64,000 nt of DNA from Blasia pusilla. Its lineage: Eukaryota; Marchantiophyta; Marchantiopsida; Blasiales. Shown here piece by piece: positions 23,633-34,433 of this stretch. Position 1 is the stretch's first letter. The number at the start of each line of letters is the position of its first letter. Both the position numbers and the translations under genes were made by a program. Location: positions 48,298,001 through 48,362,000 of the forward strand of contig CM114272.1 of the NCBI GenBank assembly GCA_050084515.1. The letters run 5' to 3'. The notes under the pieces are model-generated. The model did no database searches. It was not told where the DNA came from and was given only the letters and a program-made list of their open reading frames with translations.

Positions 23633-24532
23633 CTATCATAGGCCCAGTGAAGTTCATTCTTGGAACTAAAGTTGAGAGGAACAGAGCAGAAGGACGGATT
23701 AGACTCAGTCAGACTCACTACATTGATGCGATGCTGACAAGGTATAGAATGGCTGAGGCAAAGCCAGTTTCTACTCCACTGGATCCTGGGTGGAAACGAG
23801 CCAAAACAGGTGCAGACAAACAGGAGGAGAATGAGAATGTTGAAAACCTTCAACATTTGTATCAGAGTGCTGTGGGTTCTCTGATGTTTGCCATGGTTTG
23901 CACAAGGCTAGATATCTCATATGCAGTGGGAGATACTGGCCAGGTACACGTCTAAACCTACTCTCACACATTGGAGATGTGTAAAGAGAGTCTTACGGTA
24001 CTTGAAAGGTACCAAGAATGTGTATCTTGAATACAGGAAACAAGGATGTTTTCCTACCTTGACTGGCTTCACAGATGCTAGTTGGGGGGATGATCCTGAC
24101 AACAGCAGGTCTACTGGTGGATATGTATTTACATTGAGTGGTGGTGCTATCAGTTGGCGCAGCAAGAAACAAACATCTGTTGCCTTGTCCACAACAGAAG
24201 CTGAGCTTATGGCAGCTTCAAATGCTACTCAAGAAGTAGTTTGGCTGAGGAGATTGCTTGAGGAGGTTTGTTATAAGCAGAATGATGGAACTGTATTGTA
24301 TTGTGATAATACAGGAAGTATAAGTCTTCTCAAGAATCCTGTTCATCATCCTAGGACTAAGCATATAAATATTACAAGAAGATTTATAGAGGAGAAAGAA
24401 AATGAGCAAGTAGTCCAAGTAGTATATTGTCCTACAGAGGATATGACAGCTGATGTATTGACAAAGGCATTGTCAAGAGAAAAGCACAACAAATGTGCTC
24501 AGAAGATGGGTCTTATATTAAACTCCAGTTAA
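23629..24532 (+). pseudogene. Copia C RT end and RNase H (RNase H largely open)
   Basis: Frame 23629-23955 gives the RT tail (KFILGTKVERN, PVSTPLDPGW, YQSAVGSLMFAMVCTRLDI); a frameshift near 23925 leads to 23921-24532, which reads the whole RNase H (GFTDASWGDDPDNSRSTGGY, SWRSKKQTSVALSTTEAEL, YCDNTGSISLLKNP, RTKHINITRRFIEE, DMTADVLTKAL) to its natural stop just before the LTR. Confidence 0.93.
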
Positions 24533-24539
24533 GTGGGAG

Positions 24540-25188
24540 TGTTGTAAAACATAGTAACTTGGAGTTTACTATAGTGAAAAGTAATTGATAGAATTACTAT
24601 AGTAACTTAGTGTTTTACCACAGTAAATAGTAATTTCTTGTTACCATAGAGTTACCTCAGTAATTCTGAGATTTACTATGGGCGGCAGGCCCTAACCCTA
24701 AAACCTAGAAACTCATTCTCTTGGCTGTATATAACCCTCTGAGGGTGCCCTGCGAAATTACATTCTCTTACACCTTTCTGAACACAACTCTCTGAGCCGA
24801 GGAGCTGATTGAGAAGCACTGAGTGTGCTTTGCTTACCTGAGTGGATTAGGCTTCTGACCTTAGTAGTTAAGTGTGCTAAGCACTGAGTGTGCTGCTGCT
24901 TACAGACGGAGAGGTCTGCTGACTTGAGGGGTTCAGTGAGTCTTGTGATACAAAGTGTCTAGTAGTACTAGCCTGAGTGGTTGCTATTGAGATGTCCACT
25001 GCTGCTAACCTGAGTGGTTGCTATTGCACTAAGTGTGCTTGAGAATGCAAGGTAATCTGGCGATGCAGGTTGTCTAGTGCTTTCCTCTACAATCTAACCT
25101 GAGTGGTTGCTATTGCACTAAGTGTGCTTGTAATAGTTAGGTTGTAGAGAAACTCTGATATTCTAAAAGGTTATGGGCCCACAGGGCA
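24540..25188 (+). repeat. Copia C full LTR (about 649 bp)
   Basis: Begins TGTTGTAAAACATAG after a purine stretch (AAGTGGGAG) and ends ...GGGCA before the primer-binding site. A TATA box (TGTATATAACC) lies near 24726. The downstream part has internal repeats, with CCTGAGTGGTTGCTATTG at about 24972, 25009 and 25098, and GCACTGAGTGTGCT variants. The start is secure; the end rests on the primer-site position. Confidence 0.8.
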
Positions 25189-25200
25189 TGATATCAGGCA
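25189..25200 (+). other. Copia C primer-binding site
   Basis: TGATATCAGGCA, similar to the initiator tRNA-Met complement TGGTATCAGAGC, follows the LTR. Confidence 0.65.
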
Positions 25201-25339
25201 ATGTCTCAGGATAACCTGGTGTTAATCTGACCATAGCACCTTTTGATGGGACTAACTATAGACATTGGTCATTCCAAATGAAACTCCTTCTTCAGCAGAA
25301 GAGACTATGGGAGTTTGTGTCTTCTGAGGTGAAAGACCC
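25201..25339 (+). pseudogene. Copia C gag start, truncated
   Basis: The frame reads TIAPFDGTNYRHWSFQMKLL then LWEFVSSEVKDP, the conserved beginning of Copia gag. It is cut off at a fold-back junction. Its presence after the second LTR means the inserted unit is arranged LTR, internal, LTR, internal fragment. Confidence 0.85.
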
Positions 25340-25373
25340 AGTATTATAGTGTCTATAGCACTATAATACTTTA
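25340..25373. repeat. Fold-back at the right junction of Copia C
   Basis: AGTATTATAGTG (25340-25351), loop TCTATAG, and CACTATAATACT (25359-25370) form a perfect 12-bp stem. The right arm belongs to a 22-bp copy (25352-25373) of the sequence found directly left of the insertion (21804-21825). Confidence 0.9.
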
Positions 25374-26805
25374 GATTATATTATCACAAATGGATGGCAA
25401 GTGATTCCTGAGCAACACTGACATTACTCAGCAGCTTCTTCAACCACACAACTTTGGTTGCTGCCATTGAAAGTGCTGTATAATCAGCTTCAGTACTTTG
25501 CCAGTGTCAATAATACCCCAGATGAGACTTTCAAGAGCACTCTGATACGGCACTTCAGCCATACTGCCTCATCCTCTTCAAACTCTAGATGAACATCTGA
25601 AAATAATTTCTGTCCAGCTTTCGGGGGAGTATCAACAGGTTTACAACTATCCATTGAAAGCCCTTCAGCATTCCTAAATCTCCTCTGAAACATCTTAAAC
25701 CATACGTCTTTTCTGTTTCTCAAAATCTGCATGCCCAGTGAATGGGCGGTTTCACGAAGATCTGATAGTCATAATCCGAACATGAGGATGTTCTTTACTG
25801 CCTCTATCTGGCCATTGACAAATATAATATTAACCCACATATAAGACCAGCATTGTAAACCTTTCTGACTATCCAGCGAACCAAAGCTTTAGGTCTGCAG
25901 CATGAACCTCAAACCCGAAGGTCGGGGTGATATAAGATTCAATCCTTTTCTAGATGCTTGTTTAAGGCAATGGAAAGCCTTGTACTCCTTAAAGACTTTG
26001 CTATTGACTTCATCACCTCCAAGCGTTTTTGGAAGTTCCATTTAGACTTCCATGTTGAAATCTCTCCATGAAAGGATGTTTTAATATCCATTTGCTCTGT
26101 ATCCAGATTCAGCGGGGTAGCAGGATCCAGAATGGGTATGATGGATACTATTCCCACCGGATGTGAGAAAGTCTCTGGATAATCAATGGTGTGAACTCTT
26201 GAGTAGTCGTTGGCTTCCACTTTGGCTTTGTCTTTAAATTGATCCATCGGTTTGTACTCAGTAATAGAAACCACATTAGGTTTGATAACTTTTTCCCTTG
26301 TAACAATTTTGCCACTATCCACATACATCATTCTTATTAAGAGCAGAAAATTCAGCATGGACAGCTTCCACCCATTTCTTTGCATAGCATCTGAGAGTGA
26401 AGTTGTATCTTCAGTAATTCATCATAGAGGGTAACTGGTGTCTCTATGATAGTGGTCCTGATTCCATGGTCTTTGAATTGCCTCATTTTCTACTTTATGT
26501 TCCTCGCATTTGTGTCAAAATCACACGAGGTTTGTAAGTCTCTGGAGTTGAGACTGGAGCTACTTAAATTTCCTTAGCTTCAGTCCTGACTGGATCCTGA
26601 CAATGCAGCCATCTTGATTGTATTCAACCTACTTGGGTGTGCTGGTTTGAGTCGATTTCGCTGCAAAATTTGGAGAAGTCTAGAAACTGTAATGGGTAGT
26701 ACTTCATTCTGACCATGAAGCCGCACAGCACCCTCTCTACATTCTGATATGTTTTTATTCATGCTGAGTAGTAAGTTTCTACCCTTTTCTTTTATCACTT
26801 AAAAA
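25374..26805 (-). pseudogene. Copia B pol remnant (decayed), right part
   Basis: The minus strand contains RNase H residues near the junction (TEADYTALSMAATKVVWLKK, ~25415-25500), an RT tail (MQILRNRKDV...GLSMDSCKPVDTPPKAGQKL, 25490-25732), an RT start (REKVIKPNVVSITEYKP, AKVEANDYSRVHTIDYPETF, DTEQMDIKTSFHGEI; 25939-26385) and a linker fragment (GQNEVLPITVSRLL, 26580-26798). Stops and missing pieces separate them. It is older than Copia C, which sits inside its RNase H. Integrase and gag are not seen beyond 26800. Confidence 0.85.
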
Positions 26806-27350
26806 AGGGGAGAGTATGCTATTGTGGGCGTGAACAATAGCACCCCTCCCTACAGTGTCACACTTTGGAAAACAACCTAATGGTTCTTGCTGTGTGTGCT
26901 GTGGTTATCCAGTTGACAGAAGTGCTGACATGAGGGCTATTATAGAAAACTTTGAATTTTCTCGTGAATTGGGATATTCATGACGCCCACTCAAAAGTTG
27001 CAGAACTAACCATGAAATTGAGGGACTACATTGATAAAAGTTGGGAATTCATCAAAGGTAGACCAAATGTTTTTTCTACATTACCAGCTGGTGCTTATTG
27101 GGGAATAATCTTCTTGAGTTTCTTGAGATTAATGCATTATTTTACCAAACAGGACTAACCTGTCCTGTACAAATGGCAGACAAATTGAAGGTCATACGTT
27201 GGTGTGTGGATGTAGATTAATTATGTGACAGTTGGCAAGGAGGCACATCAAATGCAAGTTTTGTTCAGAAACATAGGCACCTGCGGTTGGATGACCACCA
27301 GTTGAAGAACAGTACGAGCAAGAATGATTGGATGTTATCAAGCAGAGCTT
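26806..27350. other. Intergenic, with a short hairpin at 26819
   Basis: GCTATTGT and ACAATAGC (about 26818-26841) form an 8-bp stem with an 8-nt loop. No gene recognised. Confidence 0.55.
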
Positions 27351-27353
27351 TGC

Positions 27354-27382
27354 TCACGGCATGCCATAGAGGCATGCCGTGA
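27354..27382. repeat. Perfect hairpin, 12-bp stem, 5-nt loop
   Basis: TCACGGCATGCC, loop ATAGA, GGCATGCCGTGA. No T-run follows and no bacterial context exists, so it is not a Rho-type terminator. Confidence 0.92.
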
Positions 27383-28003
27383 TGGAACATCTAGATCGCA
27401 GGTGAAGTTCATGTCGCTTTCCTAAACTCACTGTCAAGCTATGGAGCCTCTTTGTGAACGCATCTAAGTTGGACGGCTCATGCAAGGGGAAAATTTGTTT
27501 GAAGTAGGGTGTGCAAGAAGAATTATTTTGGAAAGGTGACTTCCGTAATCGTATCTCATGCATTGAGTACAATATCTGTGGGCTCAGTTTAGATTGGAAT
27601 TGTTTAGGGTATTGGTCCATGATGTCTGATTTTGAAGGCTTTGTCTTGGGGATGTTGACAAACTTTGTTTGTCCCGACAGCCATGCTGCAAGTTGGGCTT
27701 CAATGACTCACAGCACGTGCAGCCAAGCTTGATAGTCCTAGGGAGGAGGTGACAGGAGACCAAAAGATGCTCTCGTAAGGAACAAGCAAGCAATTTTCCT
27801 CTTACAACAATTGAGGATTTAGAGTTGTTATTGTCAAATTGGGCTGGGCCTGAATAGAAATCATAAAACCTCTATAACTTTGAGGATGCCAGGCATCAGA
27901 TCTAACAACTTGTCTTCTTCGCTAATGTTAGGCCTGGCAGCTGGCAATTGATCCAAATAGATGTTAAGCTGTGAATGTGTTCAAATCAACTTTCACCCTC
28001 TCC
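27383..28003. other. Intergenic, nothing recognised
   Basis: Short ORFs in several frames without family resemblance. Confidence 0.5.
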
Positions 28004-28043
28004 TCTTGATTGTTGACAAATGATCTTTTGTCAACAATCAAGA
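28004..28043. repeat. Perfect hairpin, 17-bp stem, 6-nt loop
   Basis: TCTTGATTGTTGACAAA (28004-28020), loop TGATCT, and its exact complement at 28027-28043. Confidence 0.93.
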
Positions 28044-28144
28044 TGAGGCTGACCATGTTTATTTCTATTTGACAAGTTATTGCTACCTTTGACCTGGTCT
28101 ACATCTCAATTTCTCTACCCACAATTGTTACAAGACTTCAAGCA

Positions 28145-28193
28145 TATACAATCACATCCACATAAACTGGGTTTGTGAGGATGTGATTGTATA
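28145..28193. repeat. Perfect hairpin, 15-bp stem, 19-nt loop
   Basis: TATACAATCACATCC (28145-28159) pairs exactly with GGATGTGATTGTATA (28179-28193). It is only 100 bp from the previous hairpin. Confidence 0.93.
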
Positions 28194-30179
28194 CCTGCTT
28201 CCGTCTTCCCCCGACCAGAGAGATCATTGCTTCTTGGGCACTCTCAAGACCTCTCAAGACAGAAATGATCAGGCTTTGCTTCTCATGACTAGGCATAGGT
28301 CCCGTATTGACTCGTTATTGTAGCTCTTCTCAAACCTTACTTCTATGTTCCACTGCATACTACCATGTTCGCAGAGAGGATGCTTACTTCTATTCTGCTA
28401 AACTCGTTCTAACACCATTTTAGATAAATTTCAGGACTCTAGACTGAGCTGTAGAAGCAGAGTAATAGTAAGCAAGGCAGTAGAACAGCACACCTCTGAA
28501 TCTAGTCCTTCAATCTTAGCATCTGAAACGAGTCTTGAGATGGAGGGATCTGCCGAGTGTACAAAATAGTCTTAAATGATTTCTCTTTGAAGGCCAGCTT
28601 CCATAGTTCACCTAGCTCACACGTTGTGGTTGCATAGGGACGTTCTCTACTCTTTGCCGTGGACTCGCAACGCGTTACTCCTCAGATCCTTGAATAAATG
28701 GCATCCACCACCTGAATACACCGTTGAAGGAAGATGGTCCTGTCTACCCCCAAGAGACCATCGTAGAAGTAGTTTTGCAAAAGACAGCTTTTGTGTGCAT
28801 GACACACGTACAAAATGTCGAGTCCCTGGACTGATACTACCATCGGACGACGGGACTCAAACGATGTAAAGACATCAACTGGAACATCACTTTCGATAGG
28901 CAATTGCTGGCTTGTTTGAAACAATCTCCCTGATTTGCACAGTTAATGGATTAAGTAACGGCTGAAAAACTGGTAGCCACAGTCTTCATGCCGTGACTCC
29001 CACGGGAACTTATTGCACCATCGGCATCGATTGTTCGGATTGTCACATACGAATCTCACCCCAGCGACTCATTATCACATGTAAACCTCGTATCTCGGCT
29101 TGCAGTGTGGCGTCCAGCAGATGTCACCCACGTAAAGGACACTCGCGAATCCTCACAGCAGGAAGGATGTGAGCTCGCGAACACGCCAGATGCAGCGTCT
29201 TATTTCTACGCCCTGGCCAGCGTATGTTGAGTTTCCATACCAGTTACAGTTGTGAAGTTTTCTGAATGCAATTCAATCACCATTTCTCACGTGAGAGCGG
29301 GCTGGTGTGGCCAGTGTTCGTGACGGGATAATTGAACCGATAGAGGAACGGTTCTGACACTGTAAGATACTTAGAACTAGTGCGCGCGTGCGTCCGTAGA
29401 GAGTGAAGTGAGCGACGGGTGTACAGTGCGGGGAAGAAGAAGAGGATGTATGAGTAGAGGACCGTACATGATGTGCGTGCGTGTAGTCGAGGTGTACGAG
29501 ATCCCGCATAAGAGTGTCAGAGGCGGAGCATAGTGCCAAACGAGAGACGTCTCTAGTGACACAGTGTTAACACTCTTCGTGTTACCACTCCACATATTGT
29601 CTATCTGCGTCGATCAGTCTTCGTTCAACTACTACACCAGTGTTACATTAGGAGAATTACTCTACTTGTTTTGAGACCTTGATGACCATTGCTACTGTCT
29701 ATTGACAGAGTCTAAAGGGCGACGACGGTGCAACGGAATTCCTCCAGTGTAGACCGCTAGTGCTTATTGTAGACTCTACGATTTGCTTCCCTGCTTATGA
29801 TGAAGTGGCAAGTGGCCTTACCATTCGGAGACCGCTCCATGAGGTTGCGACGAACAAAACAAAAGAGATTTCCGAAGTGAAACTGAAACCGGATTTCTGT
29901 TTCGTGCCGACCGACCTGGGCAGCATCGTTGCTAGTGGGATGGAGGGAATCCAGCGACGGGTTTCAGGTTTTCCTCAGCTGATTTGAGGTATTTTTCGTT
30001 CGTTTGTGTATGATCGAGCTTGCTGTTCGGCGGACCGATCTTCTTCCCCATTTCTGTACCGTGTCTTCCTTGATTCGAGCTGGTGATCAGCACGCGCAAC
30101 CATCTCCACTTCCTTGGCTCTGTTCGCCTGATTTGTGTGGCGGTTTCGCAAGAGCAAGATTGGTTCTGGTGCGGGCGCT
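28194..30179. other. Intergenic and upstream region of the BTB gene
   Basis: No gene confidently seen. Plus- and minus-strand ORFs of 70-90 codons (28624-28869, 29273-29595, 29760-29987) match nothing known. The last few hundred bases are presumably promoter and 5-prime leader; no certain TATA box was fixed. Confidence 0.45.
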
Positions 30180-31703
30180 ATGGATGTTCTGGCTAGGAAG
30201 CCTGTGACTACTGACAAAGTGCAGTTGCAAGCCACGGGTGAGTTGGTAGCGGACCTGAGGAAGATGATCAACAACCCAGAATATAGCGACGTAGATTTCG
30301 TGTGCCAGGATCGAATACGCGTTCATGGGTGCAGATTGCTCCTCATAGCCAGGTCCCCAGTGCTCAAGCGGATGCTGATGAATGGCAAGGGTGAAGTTGC
30401 ACTTCCGGACGTCTCATCCACGGTACTGCTGTCCATCTTCGAGTATCTGTACACTGGAACGATGGTGGAGCACGCCCCGCTCTCTTCCAGGAAGGCGTAT
30501 GAAGTGATCAGCGCTGCCAAATACTTCCAAATCCCTCAAGTTGACAAACTGGTTCGAGAATTTCTTGTGCTCAGCACCGGTAACGTGGGCGATGATCAGA
30601 CTAAGGCCGCCCTTCGACTCTCTGTAGGGCTGGAGTTCGGACCGATTTCCCCCGAGCTGGACGCTGTAAACATCGACCTGGTGAGAGTGCTGAATTCCAA
30701 GGAAATGGAGCCAATTCATCTGCAAGCTCTGTCAGAGAAGGCGTTCAAGTACTTCCTCATCAAAACCAGCAGCAAGAGCGATCGTGGGACTCTGTCATTT
30801 GGAGAGTATCTACGCTTCAGGCAGATCATTCTGTGGTGTGCTAGCCAGGTGTGTCCTGAGGAGGCAGCAGAGGTGGTGAACAGCTCGCTGCCTGATGGAA
30901 AAAGTGCATTGGTGTTCTTGAAGGATCCCCAGAAATCGCCAACAGAGGACGCAGCTCAGTGGAGCTATTTGAGATCCATCCTTCTGAGGAAAGAAGACCC
31001 TCTCAGTCCTATGGCAAGCTTGTTGGCTCTGGTCGATTTTCGACGCATTCATCCCGAGCTTCTGATCAAGGTGGTGGAGCCCCTGCAGCTACTCCCCGCA
31101 TCAGAGGTCTCGAAAGCTTTCCAGTTCCAAGCACTAGAGAGACCTCGGATGTACAAGATGCCACCATGTACATGGGAGCATGGCAATTCCTACAAAGTTT
31201 TGGGAGATGGGTCTATCCTCCAGAAGGTTGAATCAGAAATTGGTTTTGCCAGAGCTACTGTTGCAATCTTCAGACCTTTCGGCATCTACGAATGGGATAT
31301 CATCATAGAGGAGCTCTGCCACAACTTCTGCGAAATTGGGTTCCATTTCGTGGGGAGACTGCAGTCGGGAAAGACCGATTTCAACGGCAAGACGTTATCT
31401 GACCAACCGACAGGTTGGGCTCTGAACATGGATGTTCAAGAGGGGACTCGTATCAATTTCCGATCAGGAGAGGGTTCTTTCAGTTGGGTGCCTTATGAGG
31501 TGGATTTCGGGCACATCAATGCCAGAATCAGAGTTCAGCTCGACCTGTACGAGCGTTGCTGCTGTTTCTCTGTTGATGGGGATGAGTATCAGATTGCATG
31601 GAGCCACCTTCTTGATGGAATCTACTTCCCAGCTGTTTCTCTCGGTAAAGGGAACGAAGGGAGAGTACGTATTGAACTGGTCAGTGGTTTCGATCTCTTG
31701 TAG
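30180..31703 (+). CDS. BTB/POZ protein with C-terminal SPRY-like domain
   Basis: Intact, apparently intronless 507-residue protein. The ATG at 30180 (MDVLARKPVTT) is the first in-frame ATG; an in-frame GTG at 30135 is unlikely in a eukaryote. Residues ~25-130 form a BTB/POZ domain with the NPEYSDVDFVC start, VHGCRLLLIARSPVLKRML core and ALPDVSSTVLLSIFEYLYTG end. Residues ~155-310 are helical and BACK-like. Residues ~335-500 look like a SPRY/B30.2-type fold (YEWDIIIEE, GWALNMDVQ, RVQLDLYERCCCFSVDG, YFPAVSLGKGNEGRVRIEL). BTB proteins of this build often act as Cullin-3 E3 adaptors, the C-terminal domain binding the substrate (family knowledge; not shown here). A TAG stop ends the frame. Confidence 0.88.
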   Translation: MDVLARKPVTTDKVQLQATGELVADLRKMINNPEYSDVDFVCQDRIRVHGCRLLLIARSPVLKRMLMNGKGEVALPDVSSTVLLSIFEYLYTGTMVEHAPLSSRKAYEVISAAKYFQIPQVDKLVREFLVLSTGNVGDDQTKAALRLSVGLEFGPISPELDAVNIDLVRVLNSKEMEPIHLQALSEKAFKYFLIKTSSKSDRGTLSFGEYLRFRQIILWCASQVCPEEAAEVVNSSLPDGKSALVFLKDPQKSPTEDAAQWSYLRSILLRKEDPLSPMASLLALVDFRRIHPELLIKVVEPLQLLPASEVSKAFQFQALERPRMYKMPPCTWEHGNSYKVLGDGSILQKVESEIGFARATVAIFRPFGIYEWDIIIEELCHNFCEIGFHFVGRLQSGKTDFNGKTLSDQPTGWALNMDVQEGTRINFRSGEGSFSWVPYEVDFGHINARIRVQLDLYERCCCFSVDGDEYQIAWSHLLDGIYFPAVSLGKGNEGRVRIELVSGFDLL

Positions 31704-32850
31704 ACCAAGTAGTTCCCAAGTGAAGAGGAACGAGTTGCAGTTGGATCTCCATATGTCAATATGCATGGTCTATGGGGAAGAGTTTTAGCTCACACGGAAT
31801 TTGATCGTCAGGAGTTTGGCTCTTCTTCTGAACAAGACCCAAGGCAGAAGGCTAATTTAGTCGGTCAGTGGTTTGGATCTTGTGTAAATGAACATGTCTT
31901 GGTTGTTGGAGTCGAGTTTCAGCTGCCATGGAGCCCACCTTCTAGATTGAAAACACTTCTCAGCAATTTCTCCGGGCACAGGGAACGACTGAAGAACTGC
32001 CCACTGAACTAGTCAGTTGCTTTGCCCTGCTGCTGATATCGATAGTCTCTGTTGACACGGGCGACTTTCAGTAGGCACACGACGGATCTCGCGATGAAAT
32101 TTCTTTCCCAGGTGTTTCTCACGACAAGGAATAATATTGTAGGTTTAATCGAGCTGGTCGGGGGCTTAAATCTAATCATCCGTTTGGATTGGGATGACTT
32201 TAAGCTGGAATAAGACTGCTTTTATTATGGGATTCAATTCCCGGGAGGCTTGTTGCGTTTAAGGGAGTGTAGGAAGACAACCCATCGAGCTGGTTGGTGG
32301 TTAGTGGATTTGGTTTTCTGTAAAGCAAGAGATGCTCTCTGAGCAGGAGGTTGCTGTTCATAATCATGTGCTCCGGTGTACTATAATAGATAAGGACGGA
32401 TCTGCGTCTTTGAACTGATAGCAGGCGCTTAGCTTGCAAAGTCCTGTCGCAGTTCAGCATACTAGTTGTGCGGATGGATCCAGAGAAGCTTGCCCGGCGC
32501 AGCTTCTCGATGGGAACAAGGAAAGAAATGGTTTTTCAGTGCGAGGAGAGGAACAGTCCTCCGTCACCTACTCTGGATTTGAGCTCCTCGCCACACGACT
32601 GCACACGATCTCGTCGATGGCTGCGAGTGTACAGTAGGGATATGATCTGTGGGAAGGGTCATTAATGAAGACATGCGGATAGATGCATCGATTGTTTCGG
32701 GCGCTAAGTTCTGTAGTTCAAGGAGTGGTACTCGGCAGCTTTCTATTTTGATTGTTTTTTTGTTTCACGCACCTGTCATCCTTTCCAAAACCCATGTGTG
32801 CGCACCTAGATCCATATTTGTGTGAATCCGTAGAACTTGACCTGCAGTTA
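31704..32850. other. BTB gene 3-prime region and intergenic sequence
   Basis: Contains the presumed 3-prime UTR. The ORFs at 31761-32012 and 32434-32665 resemble no family. Nothing else recognised. Confidence 0.5.
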
Positions 32851-32908
32851 CATGTTGGTAGTCAGGGAATTGACATGTCAACTAACTGACTACCAACATG
32901 GTCAAGTT
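32834..32908. repeat. Hairpin: 15-bp perfect stem with palindromic loop
   Basis: CATGTTGGTAGTCAG (32851-32865) pairs exactly with 32886-32900; the 20-nt loop contains the palindrome TTGACATGTCAA. An outer pair AACTTGACC/GGTCAAGTT extends the structure with an 8-nt bulge. Confidence 0.9.
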
Positions 32909-34061
32909 TCGTCCAGCTACTAGATTGATATGCAAATCACCCTCAAAGCCTTCTTTATCACTTCACTTCTGCGTGCCAAGCACTTTCTCTGATTCTGAAC
33001 CCTTTCTTTAGCAATCACTTCTCGTTTCCCGCACAGTTTATCCTTGTTTGCCCGAAGAAGATGTGTCTCTCGTTAGAGGACTATTGTGTTGCTAGGAGAT
33101 TCCACATTATGGATTGAGGTGCTGTGGCGGTATCTGATCTATGGGCTTGAGAAACCCCTTGTCCAGTACTTGCTGGCCGAAGGACGAATTAGTAGTCAAC
33201 AGGCATGCCGGTGATTGTGTTCCAAGAGCTGAAGAGTTAAAGTGACCTGAGAAGGTGGTGAATGTAGACTGAAACAAGCCTTCAATAAGGAACATGCAGA
33301 CGATCCGAGCAGCACAATGACGATCACAGTCCGGCCAGAAGCTCGAGAGTGACAGAAAGGAAGAGTACTGATTGGAAGAGAGTTATTGTAAAAATTTGGG
33401 GATAGGGAAAAGCATATTTGGATACGGCTTGATGACCGGATCCGAGGGATCGGTGGGAATCCAGAGCAAAACTTCAATGAACTTGTTCTCATTCTAAACC
33501 CTAGCTCAAGAACTCAGGCTGCGGAATGATGCTTACTCCACTCGAGCGACCTTTCGCTGGAGGTCAAATGTATAAGAACAAATACAAAAGAGATCAACAA
33601 GAAGAATTCTTGTTTGGAAGGAGATCGCGGTAGCGTGTGTACGGTAACATGTACGAATTCCCGAGGCAAAGGACTCCGCCGATTTCCCCATCTGCGGAAC
33701 GACTTTCTCAATCAACGGACGACGTTCTTGATAGGTGACTACTGGAGAATTGAGGGATGCTCTCGCTCCACAGGCAATCAGGACAACGTGCACAATATAA
33801 GATACTTCGTCATCTCTGTAATTCTACAGTCGTGCGTTTCTGCGTTTTAAGGATTAAGAGATGTCTCCTTGTGTGGTCTGGATGATTTTCATATCTCTCC
33901 GTGACTACCTGAAGCCCTGCAAGGTTTTGATCTTGTAGGCACCGCTAAACCTCTATTTCTTATCGTCGCCACTCATCGGGAACGTTGTAATTGGATCTGG
34001 TAATCCTTCCCGCTTATCTTTTCAGTTCTGTGTACGATCACAAACTGGAGCTTGGCTGGAG
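32909..34061. other. Intergenic, nothing recognised
   Basis: Several 60-100 codon ORFs on both strands, none resembling a known protein. Confidence 0.5.
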
Positions 34062-34099
34062 GCTTAATACCCTGCTCTGACCAGAGCAGGATATTAACC
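34062..34099. repeat. Hairpin, ~17-bp stem with two irregularities, 4-nt loop
   Basis: GGCTTAATACCCTGCTCT, loop GACC, AGAGCAGGATATTAACC. The inner 8 bp are perfect. Confidence 0.88.
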
Positions 34100-34433
34100 T
34101 AGAAACAAGTTTTCAGACGATCAAAGCACCAAAAATAGATGAAGACCAACTCATCAATCACGACACGACCGGATCGGGGGGTTTGAACCCCGACTTTTAC
34201 CTGAAGATGTCTTGGACATGTTCGGCCGAAGGTACTTACAGAACTTGATCCCGATCACAGACAGCTGCAGTCACCGAAGCATCATCCATTCAGGCTCCAG
34301 TTGTATTTCTAGCTCCATGTACAAAGGGAAACGCATACTTGTACTAACGAGATGTTGAACTAGGGGAGGCACGATGGAGATGCCTGGGTACAGAAAGGTA
34401 AGGTCACAAAGGCACGATCCGAGTTGCAGGGGA

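Noticed and set aside
24800-25140. Regularly spaced CCTGAGTGGTTGCTATTG repeats as a CRISPR-like array
   Set aside because: Only three copies with unequal spacing, inside a retrotransposon LTR.
27354-28193. Hairpins as transcription terminators
   Set aside because: They lack following T-runs, and intrinsic terminators of this kind are bacterial; the context is a plant nuclear genome.
30135-30179. Fifteen-residue upstream extension of the BTB protein
   Set aside because: It would start at GTG; the first ATG is at 30180 and the BTB domain is complete without the extension.
34165-34205. GGGGTTTGAACCCC, resembling a tRNA T arm
   Set aside because: No matching acceptor, D arm or anticodon arm can be drawn on either strand; it is a simple inverted repeat.
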